Source: Streptomyces sp. CMB-StM0423 (GTDB taxonomy: Bacteria > Actinomycetota > Actinomycetes > Streptomycetales > Streptomycetaceae). From it: 64,000 bases of DNA. The position numbers were made by a program, and so were the translations under genes. Under the pieces are notes generated by a model. The model did no database searches and was not told the origin of the DNA. It saw only the letters and a list, made by a program, of their open reading frames with translations. Of this stretch, positions 1 through 8,455 are shown piece after piece (the first letter of the stretch is position 1; each line of letters starts with the position of its first letter). The stretch lies in assembly GCF_002847285.1 (NCBI RefSeq), contig NZ_CP025407.1, positions 4,682,501 through 4,746,500 on the forward strand, given 5' to 3'.

Positions 1-648
1 GCCCCCAACAACGGGCGGGGCACCGTCCACACCGAACGGGCACCGACCACCGACCCGGCGGCCACGAGCGCCCCCGGCCTACGCACCACTGTCGGCAGAC
101 GGCACCGGGGGGTGCAGCGGCGGCGGGTGTCCCGGCACCGGGGGTGGCACGGGGCAAGCGACTCGGGTGGGGCGCCGGGTCCGGGGGGTTGGAGCATCGG
201 GGCCCCTCGCCGCGGCCCCCTCCGTAGGAGGTTCCTGCTCCGTAGTGGGCGGCGACCGTCCGGCGAGCTGCCGGCAGCGACGTGCGGCACCTGCCATTCG
301 CTGCCCGAACCGACCGGGTGTGCGTCGCTACGCGTGCAGGCAGGCAAAGTTCGGGCTGCGTGGGCGCTTTGGCCCTTTTCCGGACGCCGGGTAGCGCAAC
401 TTCGCCCGGTGGCACGTATGTCGGGGGGCTGGAGTTGTGGTTCGGGCCGGTGGGGTGTGCGTGTCCGGTTCCGGGCGGTCCAAAGGCGGCTGACAATCCC
501 CTGGTTGCGTCCGGTGCTCTGTGCGACAGTCGCACGGAGTCGTGAGCGTGCCAGCCACTCATTCGAGTGTTGGCGGTTGCCAGAGGGATATGCCAGCCCA
601 GGTGTGGCTACAGTCGGATTTGATCTTGACGACCCTGGGGGTATCCGT
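1..648. other. No supported gene; upstream region of the NB-ARC gene
   Basis: Open frames here lack a recognisable domain, a ribosome site or conserved-looking composition. The frame of the downstream NB-ARC gene stays open back to about 112, but its translated product before 649 is Arg/Gly/Trp-rich and looks like non-coding GC-rich sequence. A partial gene entering from the left edge cannot be excluded. Confidence 0.4.
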
Positions 649-2886
649 ATGCCACCGTCCGACGGTCATGCGCCATGGGGGCGGAGTGACACCCGCAACG
701 AGCTGTCCGGGACCGTCCACGGGCCCAGTCTGCAGGCGGCCACCATCCGCGGGGACGTGTACCTCGGTGCCGTGCCCCGGCAGCGGCCGCCGGTTCCCCG
801 GCAGCTTCCGCCGCGGCCCCGGTACTTCACCAACCGCGAGGCGGGGCTGGAGGTTCTCGACCATGCGCTGGCGCGGGCGCGGCGCGAGGACTCCTCCGCG
901 CTCGTCTCCATCAGCGGTCTGCCGGGGGTCGGGAAGACGTCCCTCGCGCTGTCGTGGCTGCACCGCCACAGCGACGACTTCGCGGACGGTCAGCTCTACG
1001 CCGGGCTGGAGGGGCACCGGGTAGGCGAGCCGACCAGTCCCGCCCACGTGCTGCCCCGGTTTCTGCAGGCGCTCGGCGTGGCTCCGGAGCACGTTCCCTT
1101 CGATCTCGCCGGGCAGATGGCCCACTTCCGTACGGTCACCGCCGGCAGACGTATCGCCGTCCTCTGTGACAACGCCCTGTCGGCGGCCCAGGTCCGCCCC
1201 CTGATGCCGGCGTCCGCGGGCAGTGTCTGCGTGGTGACCAGCCGATGGCATCTCCGGCCCCTGGTGCTGGACGGTGCCGAGTTCGTGCGGCTCGATCCGC
1301 TGGACACGGATTCGGCCATAGAACTGCTGGGCAACATGGCCGGCCACGAGCGCGTCGCGGCCGATGCCGCCGCCGCCCGCGAACTGGTCCTCTCCTGCGG
1401 CCGCTTCCCGCTGGCGGTCTGCGTCAGCGCGGCGCTGCTCGTCGCGCGGCCCGGCTGGAGCATGGCGACGGCGGTGACGGGCCCCGCCGTCGGCTCTCCT
1501 TTCACAGAAGCAGACGAGGAGGTATCCATGACGACCAGACTCGACCAGGTGTACACGGCGCTCCCCGACGACGCCGCACGGCTGTACCGCCGGATGGGCC
1601 TGCACCCGGGCAGCGAGTTCGACGTCGGTGTCGCCGAGGCCGCGGCCGCCGTACGTCCCGAAATCCCCGCGCCGGCCGAGGGCCTGGCGACTCTGGTGCA
1701 CGCCAACCTCCTCGGCATGGACCAGCCCGGCCGGTACCACTTCCACGACCTCATCCACGAGCACGCCAGGCACCGGGGCGAAGCGGACGACGACCGCGAA
1801 CTGCGTGCGGTGACCGAGCGGCGGATCATCGATCACTATCTCGCCACCGCGGACAGCGCGGATCACGTCGTCCATCCCCACCGCCGGCGCCCGGTGCCGG
1901 AATACCGGTTCCCGCCGGAGGAGAGCCGTACGTTCGCGGACTTCGCCACCGCGCTCGGGTGGTTCGAGGAGGAACTCGCCAACCTCATGGCCGTCCTGCG
2001 GCTCGCCTCGGAGCGCGGACACGATGCGGCCGCCTGGCAGATCGTGGACGCTATGTGGGGTGTGTTCATCTACACGCGATACCACCGGGACTGGATCGCC
2101 AGTCACGAGATCGGCGCGGAGGCCGCCCATGCCTGCCGGCACCGCCTCGGTGAGGCAAGGATGCGTACCGGCCTCGGCATGGCCCTGCGGGACACGGGCC
2201 GCTACGAGGAGGCCCTCGCCGCCTTCGACCAGGCCCTGGCCCTCCGCCGGGAGATCGGCGACCGCCCGGGCGAGGCCCTGGTCCTGCACAACGTGGGCCT
2301 CGTGCACATGCAACGAGAGGAACTGGACCGGGCCGGCGAGTTGTTCGCGGACGCACTTGCCATCCGGGAAGCAGCGGCCGACACCCGCGGGGAGGCGAAG
2401 GCCCATCTCGCCATCGGCGAGGTGAAGAGCCTCCGGGGGCACGACGACGATGCCCTCCGCCATCTCACCAAGGCGATGGACATGATCGCGGGAAAGGGGG
2501 ATCGCAACTCGGAGATCCTCGCCCGTCGTTTACTCGGCCAGGCATACCTGCGGGCCGGCGACCGCCCCGCGGCGCGTGCCCAGCTCGAAACCGCGCTGGC
2601 CGAGCTTCGGGGCGCCGGTGCGGTCTTCGACGAGGGCACCTTGCGCGAAATCCTCGGAGAGGTCGCCGAGCAGGACGGGAATCCCCTTTCGGCCCGGGGC
2701 CACTACGCCCGGGCCGAAACGGTCTACCGCAAACTCGGCGCCCTCCCGCACGCGGAGCGCGCCGCCGGACACCGGCGCCGCCTCGATCCCGACGCCGATC
2801 CCGACGCCGATCCCGGCACCGATCCCGGCACCGATCCCGACTCAGGGCCCGGCGAACCCGCGGAACCCCCGCCGGCGCCGCACTAG
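649..2886 (+). CDS. STAND NTPase: NB-ARC plus TPR protein with amyloid-like N-terminal motif
   Basis: A 745-residue predicted signalling ATPase of the AfsR/NLR-like type, without a SARP DNA-binding domain. Residues 16-39 hold a motif of the form N-x-L-S-G-x-V-x-G-x3-Q-A-x2-I-x-G-D-V, known in actinobacterial NLR-like proteins. The P-loop GLPGVGKTS is at about 90-98, and the NB-ARC/winged-helix region runs to about 440. The C-terminal third has TPR units (RYEEALAAFDQAL and following) and ends in a DPDADPGTDP low-complexity tail. The ATG at 649 is chosen because the motif begins shortly after it and upstream codons look non-coding; the ribosome site is weak. Codon 628 (2530-2532) is TTA, so translation probably needs bldA tRNA. 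The TPR part suggests ligand sensing; the effector partner is not identified. Confidence 0.8.
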   Translation: MPPSDGHAPWGRSDTRNELSGTVHGPSLQAATIRGDVYLGAVPRQRPPVPRQLPPRPRYFTNREAGLEVLDHALARARREDSSALVSISGLPGVGKTSLALSWLHRHSDDFADGQLYAGLEGHRVGEPTSPAHVLPRFLQALGVAPEHVPFDLAGQMAHFRTVTAGRRIAVLCDNALSAAQVRPLMPASAGSVCVVTSRWHLRPLVLDGAEFVRLDPLDTDSAIELLGNMAGHERVAADAAAARELVLSCGRFPLAVCVSAALLVARPGWSMATAVTGPAVGSPFTEADEEVSMTTRLDQVYTALPDDAARLYRRMGLHPGSEFDVGVAEAAAAVRPEIPAPAEGLATLVHANLLGMDQPGRYHFHDLIHEHARHRGEADDDRELRAVTERRIIDHYLATADSADHVVHPHRRRPVPEYRFPPEESRTFADFATALGWFEEELANLMAVLRLASERGHDAAAWQIVDAMWGVFIYTRYHRDWIASHEIGAEAAHACRHRLGEARMRTGLGMALRDTGRYEEALAAFDQALALRREIGDRPGEALVLHNVGLVHMQREELDRAGELFADALAIREAAADTRGEAKAHLAIGEVKSLRGHDDDALRHLTKAMDMIAGKGDRNSEILARRLLGQAYLRAGDRPAARAQLETALAELRGAGAVFDEGTLREILGEVAEQDGNPLSARGHYARAETVYRKLGALPHAERAAGHRRRLDPDADPDADPGTDPGTDPDSGPGEPAEPPPAPH

Positions 2887-3809
2887 CGCCAGGTGCCGAC
2901 CCGCGTACGCAGCGGGTAGACGCGGCGCAGAGCGGCCAGTTCCCTGTCGGTCAGGAATCCCTCGGCGGCCGAGCCGGCCCCGACCTTCCAGCCGGCGAAG
3001 AGAACGGCCGACTCCAGCGCCTCCACCGGCTTGCCCGAGGTGAGCCAGCCGTGCAGGAAGGAGGCGAACAACGCGTCCCCCGCGCCGTCCGTGTCGCGGA
3101 CCGGCCGCGGCGTGACCGCGCCGATCTCCACCAGCCGCCCGTCCTGGAGCCCCATGACGCAGCCGTCCTCGCCGCGTCCCACCGCGGCGATCCGGCACCC
3201 GGGGTAGCGGTGGAAGACCTCCCCGATCCACTCGGCGCTCGTGCCCGGCAGCCGCTCATGGCTGCAGAAGAGCACGTCGGCCACCTCCAGCCACGGCCGG
3301 TGGCTCTCGTCGTCCAGATCGGCCGACACATGCAGGTCCACGGCCACCGGCAGCCCCAGCAGTTCCTTCGCCGGCCGCAGGAAGGGCTCGCCGAACGGCC
3401 GGTTGGTGATCACCGCCAGATCCGCGTCCACCGCCTGCTCGATGAAGCGCTCCATCGGATAGTCGCCCGAGCCGCCCACGGCCCAGGCGTTACGTGCCAC
3501 GCGCCCGCTCGGGTCGGTGAGGATCATGGTCTTGGCCGTCTCCGCGACATCGACGACTCCCCGTCCTTTCAGTCCCCGCCGCTCCATGGCCTCCCGGATC
3601 ACCGCTCCGGCCTCGTCGGTGCCCACGAGCGTGCAGATATGTGCCTCACTCCCCAGCTTCCGTAACGCGCCGGCGACGTTGTACGCACCTCCCACGACAG
3701 CGCAGCGCATCCATGAAGCGCTGCGGTACGCGCTGTATTGCAGCGGAAATTCCTCGACGGGCGCAGTCATCGCCAGCCTCGTCATTCCCACGATGACAAA
3801 CCGCGGCAT
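2883..3809 (-). CDS. PfkB-family carbohydrate kinase
   Basis: A 308-residue ribokinase/PfkB-fold sugar or nucleoside kinase. The N-terminal glycine pair motif (VGGAYNVAGAL) and the C-terminal signature RDTDGAGDALFASF are both present. D245 of GAGD is the expected catalytic base. The GGGGGAG ribosome site just upstream supports the ATG at 3809, although the frame is open further 5'. Codon 49 (complement of 3663-3665) is TTA, a likely bldA control point. The gene converges with and overlaps the end of the NB-ARC gene by 4 bases. The family fixes the reaction (ATP-dependent phosphorylation of a sugar-like alcohol) but not the substrate. Confidence 0.85.
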   Translation of the reverse strand: MPRFVIVGMTRLAMTAPVEEFPLQYSAYRSASWMRCAVVGGAYNVAGALRKLGSEAHICTLVGTDEAGAVIREAMERRGLKGRGVVDVAETAKTMILTDPSGRVARNAWAVGGSGDYPMERFIEQAVDADLAVITNRPFGEPFLRPAKELLGLPVAVDLHVSADLDDESHRPWLEVADVLFCSHERLPGTSAEWIGEVFHRYPGCRIAAVGRGEDGCVMGLQDGRLVEIGAVTPRPVRDTDGAGDALFASFLHGWLTSGKPVEALESAVLFAGWKVGAGSAAEGFLTDRELAALRRVYPLRTRVGTWR

Positions 3810-4009
3810 AGTCGATCTCGTCTCCCCCAGATTGCGGCATCGGACCGGGAATCCGGCCCGCGCATCCGAGTCTGCGGGAGGTGACCAGAGCGTTTCCTTG
3901 CAGCCCGCATGCAGAATTGCTGCAGACCCGCCGTGACGTCGGCCGAACTCCTTCGCGGAAGGGCGGAGTTCGCTGCCGGGGCGATGATCCGGAGACGCTT
4001 CTGTCGAGA

Positions 4010-4888
4010 CTACTGGGCCGTGAGTTCCGCCGCTGCCTTTTGCAGCGCTTCCACGAGCGCCGTCGCCCCCGGCGGGTCCGGCGGGTCCCCGTACGTCGCC
4101 GCGTAGATCCGGCGTTCCGCCCCCGGGATCTCCGTCGTGTGGATCCCCTCCCCCCGGTGGGCCGCAAGGGCCAGGCCCGGCAGGGTCGTGACGCCGATGC
4201 CCGCCGCGACGAGGGCCTGGACCACGACCATGTCGTCGCAGACCGAGTCGATCCGCGGGGTGAAGCCGTGGGTCGCGCAGACCGCGGTCAGTTCGTGCCG
4301 GCAGCGTTCGCAGCCGCCGATCCACGGCGAGTGGCGGTGGTCGGCCACGCTGTCGTCCGGGTGCCGGCTGATCAGGTGGATCGGGTCGTCCGCAACGTGG
4401 GCGAGGCGGAAGCCGTCGTCCTCCAGCGGGGCGTGCGCGTAGCGGAAGACGAGGGCCACGTCGGCGTCTCCCCTGCGGAGCATCTGCAGTGCCTCGACCG
4501 GGTGGCGGTCGGCGATGCTCAGGGCCAGGCCGGGGTGGGCTCCGGCCAGCGTGCGGGCCGCCCTCGGGACGATCGTGCTGAGGACGGAGGCGTTGGCGGC
4601 CAGGCGTACGCGGCCGGTGCGCAGGCCGAGCTGGGCGGTGAGTTCGCTGGTCGCCGCGTCGACGCGGCCGACGATCTCGGTGGCGCGGCGGGCCAGGAGT
4701 TCACCTTCCGGCGTGAGGCGGATGCCGCGGCCCGCGCGCTGGACGAGCTTCGCGCCCGTCGCCGCCTCCAGCCGGGACAGGTGGTGGCTCACCGACGGCT
4801 GCGAGTAGTGGAGTTCACGTGCGGCTTCGGTCACGGAGCCGTGGCGTGCCACCGCCGCGAGCACCTTCAGATGGACGAGGTTCAGCAC
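4010..4888 (-). CDS. LysR-family transcriptional regulator
   Basis: A 292-residue LTTR. Residues 1-60 form the winged helix-turn-helix (HLKVLAAVARHGSVTEAARELHYSQPSVSHHL), followed by a helical linker and a periplasmic-binding-protein-like effector domain at about 90-290. The start is GTG at 4888, which gives the usual M-L-N-L beginning. An ATG four bases upstream is out of frame. It is divergent from the RibD-like reductase at 4965, and a palindrome at 4891-4905 lies directly before its start. Control of itself and of the divergent gene is the usual arrangement; the effector is unknown. Confidence 0.9.
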   Translation of the reverse strand: MLNLVHLKVLAAVARHGSVTEAARELHYSQPSVSHHLSRLEAATGAKLVQRAGRGIRLTPEGELLARRATEIVGRVDAATSELTAQLGLRTGRVRLAANASVLSTIVPRAARTLAGAHPGLALSIADRHPVEALQMLRRGDADVALVFRYAHAPLEDDGFRLAHVADDPIHLISRHPDDSVADHRHSPWIGGCERCRHELTAVCATHGFTPRIDSVCDDMVVVQALVAAGIGVTTLPGLALAAHRGEGIHTTEIPGAERRIYAATYGDPPDPPGATALVEALQKAAAELTAQ

Positions 4889-4890
4889 TC

Positions 4891-4905
4891 ATCAAGAATA
4901 TTGAT
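4891..4905. promoter_or_regulatory. LysR box, ATCAA-N5-TTGAT
   Basis: The sequence ATCAAGAATATTGAT is an exact inverted repeat with five-base arms and a five-base centre, and contains the T-N11-A core of LysR-type sites. It lies between the LysR start and the divergent reductase gene, so binding could control both. Confidence 0.6.
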
Positions 4906-4964
4906 GTGATCTTCGATGTGCTGGCATTGGACGTCATTCCCCGACCCCGGACATGCTCATCCCC

Positions 4965-5630
4965 ATGGCCAACCTCAGATGTCACATCTCCATCTCCCTC
5001 GACGGCTACGTCGCCGGACCGCATCAGAGCGTCGGGAACCCCCTCGGCGAGGGCGGCGAGGCCCTGCACGACTGGGTCGTGCCGCTCGCCGGCTGGCGGG
5101 AGGCGCACGGCAGCGAAGGCGGCGAGGTCAACGCCAGTTCGCAGGTCTTCGCGGAGACCGTCGAGAACATCGGCGCCGCCGTCATGGGCCGCGGCATGTT
5201 CGGTCCCGTCGGCGGCGGGCCCTGGGCGGAGGACGAGCAGTGGAACGGCTGGTGGGGCGACGAGCCGCCGTACCACTACCCGGTGTTCGTCGTCACCCAC
5301 CATCCGCGCCCGGCCGTCGAGATGGCCGGCGGGACCACGTTCCACTTCGTCACCGACGGCATCGAGTCCGCGCTCGCGCGGGCGAAGGAGGCGGCGGACG
5401 GCAAGGACGTGATGCTGTGGGGCGGCGGCCGGATCGCCGGGCAGTATCTGGCCGCCGGCCTGCTCGACGTGCTCGAACTCCACGTCGTGCCCGTCCTCCT
5501 CGGCGGCGGCTCCCGCCTCCTCGACGGCGTGGACGGCAGCCAGGTCCGCCTTGAGCAGGTCCGGGCCGTCGAGGGGGAGGGGGTCACGCACCTCAAGTAC
5601 CTGGTTCATCCCGTACGTTCCGGCCGCTGA
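4965..5630 (+). CDS. RibD C-terminal (DHFR-like) family reductase
   Basis: About 221 residues of the RibD_C/dihydrofolate-reductase-like family, common small NADPH-dependent reductases in actinobacteria. The N-terminal pattern ISISLDGYVAGP and the cofactor-side motif LWGGGRIAGQYLAAGLLDVLELHVVP (two stretches: LWGGGRIAGQ and LDVLELHVVP) are typical. An in-frame ATG at 4953 would add four residues. The ATG at 4965 gives the usual family beginning; neither has a strong ribosome site. The 3' end overlaps the convergent DUF1275 gene by 25 bases. The substrate is unknown. Confidence 0.8.
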   Translation: MANLRCHISISLDGYVAGPHQSVGNPLGEGGEALHDWVVPLAGWREAHGSEGGEVNASSQVFAETVENIGAAVMGRGMFGPVGGGPWAEDEQWNGWWGDEPPYHYPVFVVTHHPRPAVEMAGGTTFHFVTDGIESALARAKEAADGKDVMLWGGGRIAGQYLAAGLLDVLELHVVPVLLGGGSRLLDGVDGSQVRLEQVRAVEGEGVTHLKYLVHPVRSGR

Positions 5631-6346
5631 CCCGGGCGTACGCACAGCGCCATCGCCCCCGCCGTCGCCACCAGCAGCGGCACGGCGGCCGCCTTCGGCG
5701 CGTACGCCAGCAGCAGCCCGCCGAGCAGTCCCCCCACGAGCAGCGCCGCCAGGACCGCCGTGCGCAGGGCGGCGTGCCGGCGGTCGCCCTGCGCCAGGCC
5801 GGAGATCAGCGACGTCAGGGTGCCGGTGACGAACGTCGTCGTGATGCCCGCCCGGTCGAGGCCCCGGGCCGCCGCCGTCTGCACGCCCATCGCCGTCGCC
5901 GACGCGGCGATCAGCCCGGCGCCGGCGGCGGTCCCGGGGGCGGCGTCCGTCGTGACCCACCCGGCGAGGAACACCGCGTGCAGCGCGAGCCCGGCGCCGA
6001 GCACCCGGGCGGAGCCGGCGGGGCGGGTGCGCAGCAGGCGGAAGCCGGCGAGCATGCCGAGGACGAAGCCCGCGAACGAGGCGGTGCAGCGCAGGACATC
6101 GCCGCGCAGCACCTCCTGCCACGCCTCGTCGGAGGTGGCCGCCATGCCGACGAGCACCAGGTTGCCCGTCATGTTCGCCGTGAACACCCCGCCCAGGCCC
6201 AGGAACGAGATCGCGTCCGTGATCCCCGCCGTGACGGTCAGCAGGATCAGGGCCGTGTCCGTGCGGAGGGTTGCCCCGCGCGAGCGGGAGACGGCCGCCG
6301 GACGGGCCGCCGTCGCCGCTGTCGCCGTCGTCGCTGTCGTCGTCAC
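5606..6346 (-). CDS. DUF1275 (YoaK-family) membrane protein
   Basis: A 246-residue polytopic membrane protein of the DUF1275/YoaK family. It shows about six hydrophobic segments and the family motif GVFTANMTGNLVLVG near the N-terminus, with FVTGTLTSL in the second half. It starts with GTG at 6346, overlapping the stop of the upstream HbpS-like gene by four bases, so the two are translationally coupled. It is the last gene of the aldehyde dehydrogenase-HbpS-DUF1275 operon. A transport role is often assumed for the family but is not established. Confidence 0.85.
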   Translation of the reverse strand: MTTTATTATAATAARPAAVSRSRGATLRTDTALILLTVTAGITDAISFLGLGGVFTANMTGNLVLVGMAATSDEAWQEVLRGDVLRCTASFAGFVLGMLAGFRLLRTRPAGSARVLGAGLALHAVFLAGWVTTDAAPGTAAGAGLIAASATAMGVQTAAARGLDRAGITTTFVTGTLTSLISGLAQGDRRHAALRTAVLAALLVGGLLGGLLLAYAPKAAAVPLLVATAGAMALCVRPGQRPERTG

Positions 6347-6792
6347 GCCGCCCCCGACGCCACCTTCCGCTCGAACGCCGCCAGCGCCGCCGCGCCGACC
6401 GCCTTGTCCTGGTCGCCGTTGCCGCCGCTCACCCCCACCGCGCCGACGACCTCGCCCTCGTACACGATCGGGAACCCGCCCACGAACGCCGCGAAGCGCC
6501 CCGGGTGCATGTGCTGGATCCCGAACGCCTCGTTGCCGGGCAGCGCCGGGCCCTTCGGCTCCTCGTTGAACAGGTGCGTCGCCCGCTGGTGGCCGGCGGC
6601 CGTGAACGCCTTGGCGATGGCGATCTCCACGCCCGTCAGCCGCGCGCCCGTCATCCGGTGCAGGGCGATCGGATGGGCGCCGTCGTCGGCGATGCAGATG
6701 GTCTGCCTGACGCCGATCCGCGCCGCTTCCGCCTCGGCGGCCTCCAGCATGACCAGGGCGTCTTCCAGGGTGAGCCGGTGGATCTTGTGCAT
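6343..6792 (-). CDS. GlcG/HbpS-family (DUF336) protein
   Basis: A 149-residue protein of the GlcG/HbpS family, seen in streptomycete haem-binding HbpS and in many catabolic operons as a small accessory protein. The conserved GVSGGNGDQDKAVGAAAL segment near the C-terminus and the ARLTGVEIAIAKAFTA helix are visible. There is no signal peptide, unlike secreted HbpS, so a cytoplasmic role is likelier. It lies 10 bases downstream of the aldehyde dehydrogenase and overlaps the DUF1275 start. Haem binding cannot be read from the sequence. Confidence 0.85.
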   Translation of the reverse strand: MHKIHRLTLEDALVMLEAAEAEAARIGVRQTICIADDGAHPIALHRMTGARLTGVEIAIAKAFTAAGHQRATHLFNEEPKGPALPGNEAFGIQHMHPGRFAAFVGGFPIVYEGEVVGAVGVSGGNGDQDKAVGAAALAAFERKVASGAA

Positions 6793-6802
6793 GGGAGTCT
6801 CC

Positions 6803-8254
6803 TCAGTACGCGCAGTACACGGTCTTCGTGTCCGTGACGAACTCCAGCGCCGTCCGGCCCCCTTCGGGGAACGCGCCGGAGCTGGACGCGCCCCAGCCGC
6901 CGAAGGGCGGTGCGACGCCGTTGCCTGTGGTGCGTTCGTTGACCTTCACGACCCCGCAGCGCGCCGCCCGCAGGAAGCGGTGCGCGGTGCCGAGGTCGCG
7001 GGTGTGGATCGCGGTGACCAGCCGGTGCGGATCCGCGTTGATCTCCGCAAGCGCCTCCTCGGGCCCCGCCACCGGCACCACGGACAGCAGCGGCCCGAAC
7101 AGCTCGCCGGTGTTCACCGGATGGTCCGCCGGTACGCCCGTCAGCACCGCCGGCAGCACCCAGTGCCCCGCGGGATCCGCCCCCGGCGCCAGCGACCCGC
7201 GCCCCGCGACGACGGCGCCCGCGGCGACGGCGGAGTCCAGCAGCGCCGTGAGGCGGGTGCGCTGCCCGGCGGTGGCGGCGGGTCCGATGTCGGCGCCCGG
7301 GTCGTCGCCGCGCCCCGCGGTGAGCTTCGCGGCCCGCTCCGCCAGCAGCTCCGTGAACTCCGCCGCCACGGCCCGCTCCACCAGCACCCGGTCCGTCGCC
7401 GTGCACACCTGCCCGGTGAGCCCGAAGGCCCCGGCCGCGACCTCCGCGGCCGCGCGCGGCAGGTCGGCGTCGGCGCAGACCAGGGCGGCGTTGTGCCCGC
7501 CCAGCTCGAACTGCACCCGGGCCGCGGGCCCGACGGTGCCGCGCAGCGCCGCGCCGACCCGGTCGGAGCCGGTGAACGTCACCGCCCGTACCTCCGGCGC
7601 GCCCGCCAGTGCCGCCATCGCCGCCGGGTCGTCGCCCTGGACGACCCGCAGCACGTCCTCCGGCACCCCGCCGCGATGGCAGGCCGCGGCCAGCCGCGCG
7701 CCGACGCCCGGCGTGACCGGCGATGGCTTGAAGACGACGGTGTTCCCGGCGGCCAGCGCGGGGGCGATCTTCCGGGCGGCGAGCGAGACCGGGAAGTTCC
7801 AGGGGGTGATGGCGACGACGACGCCGAGCGGCACGCGCAGCGTCCAGGCCGCGACACCCGGGCTCTCACCGGGGTACGTCGCCCCCTCCACCAGGTACGC
7901 GAGCTGTGCCGCCAGCCGGAACTGCTCGACGGTCTTGGCCACCTCGCCGCGCGCCGAGCCGAGCGTCTTGCCCTCCTCTCGGCAGATCAGCAGCGCCAGC
8001 CCGTCCGCGTCCGCCGCCAGCTCAGCGGCGGCGCCGTGCAGCGCCTCCGCGCGGCGCCCGGCGGGGGCGGCGGCCCAGCCGTCGAAGGCCCGGTGCGCGG
8101 TGCGTACCGACTCGGCGGCCTGCGCCGGCGTGGCGGCGGCGACCTCGGTGACGGTCTCGCCGGGGGCCGCCGGGTCGGTGGCGCGCAGCACGGCCGGGGA
8201 GGCGGCCGGCGAGGCGGGTGAGGCGGGCGTGGCGGCCCGATCCGGGGCCGTCAC
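6803..8254 (-). CDS. NAD(P)-dependent aldehyde dehydrogenase
   Basis: A 483-residue ALDH-superfamily enzyme. The nucleophile is C284 (GQVCTAT) and the general base is E250 (FELGGHN), correctly spaced; PWNFP and the FTGSDRVG cofactor loop are also present. The GQVCTATDRVLV context resembles semialdehyde dehydrogenases such as 2,5-dioxovalerate dehydrogenase, but the substrate is not certain. It starts with GTG at 8254 and has an Ala/Pro/Ser-rich N-terminus. It is the first gene of a three-gene operon and is divergent from the PucR regulator, its probable controller. Confidence 0.9.
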   Translation of the reverse strand: MTAPDRAATPASPASPAASPAVLRATDPAAPGETVTEVAAATPAQAAESVRTAHRAFDGWAAAPAGRRAEALHGAAAELAADADGLALLICREEGKTLGSARGEVAKTVEQFRLAAQLAYLVEGATYPGESPGVAAWTLRVPLGVVVAITPWNFPVSLAARKIAPALAAGNTVVFKPSPVTPGVGARLAAACHRGGVPEDVLRVVQGDDPAAMAALAGAPEVRAVTFTGSDRVGAALRGTVGPAARVQFELGGHNAALVCADADLPRAAAEVAAGAFGLTGQVCTATDRVLVERAVAAEFTELLAERAAKLTAGRGDDPGADIGPAATAGQRTRLTALLDSAVAAGAVVAGRGSLAPGADPAGHWVLPAVLTGVPADHPVNTGELFGPLLSVVPVAGPEEALAEINADPHRLVTAIHTRDLGTAHRFLRAARCGVVKVNERTTGNGVAPPFGGWGASSSGAFPEGGRTALEFVTDTKTVYCAY

Positions 8255-8362
8255 CGCTGTCCTCCCGGCCAGGTCGGTTTGCCCGGACTCTGGTGTGCAA
8301 GTGCTTTTCTCGACAAGATGACCTCCACGTCCTCATCGGCCGGGCAGCGCGTCGTGGTTCCC

Positions 8363-8392
8363 GTGACGTTCCTCGTTCCTCGTCCCTAGCTT
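8363..8392 (+). promoter_or_regulatory. Possible pucR promoter in the ALDH-PucR intergenic region
   Basis: GTGACG (8363-8368) and TAGCTT (8387-8392) are separated by 18 bases, an acceptable sigma-HrdB-like match 63 bases before the PucR start. The same 200-base gap holds TGTGCAAGTGC around 8294-8304, a weak relative of the GCACAGTGCACA sites found further right. Assigned by eye only. Confidence 0.3.
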
Positions 8393-8455
8393 TGGCGTTT
8401 CCGGCCGAGGCGGCTTCGTACAATCCGCACCATCGCCGCAGGAGGATGTAGGCAG

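Noticed and set aside
1..297. Small minus-strand frame at 79-297 as a gene
   Set aside because: Pro/Arg/Thr-rich composition with no ribosome site or domain.
559..2463. A long minus-strand open frame opposite the NB-ARC gene
   Set aside because: Typical antisense frame of high-GC coding DNA; no domain, and the plus strand has a clear P-loop and TPR protein.
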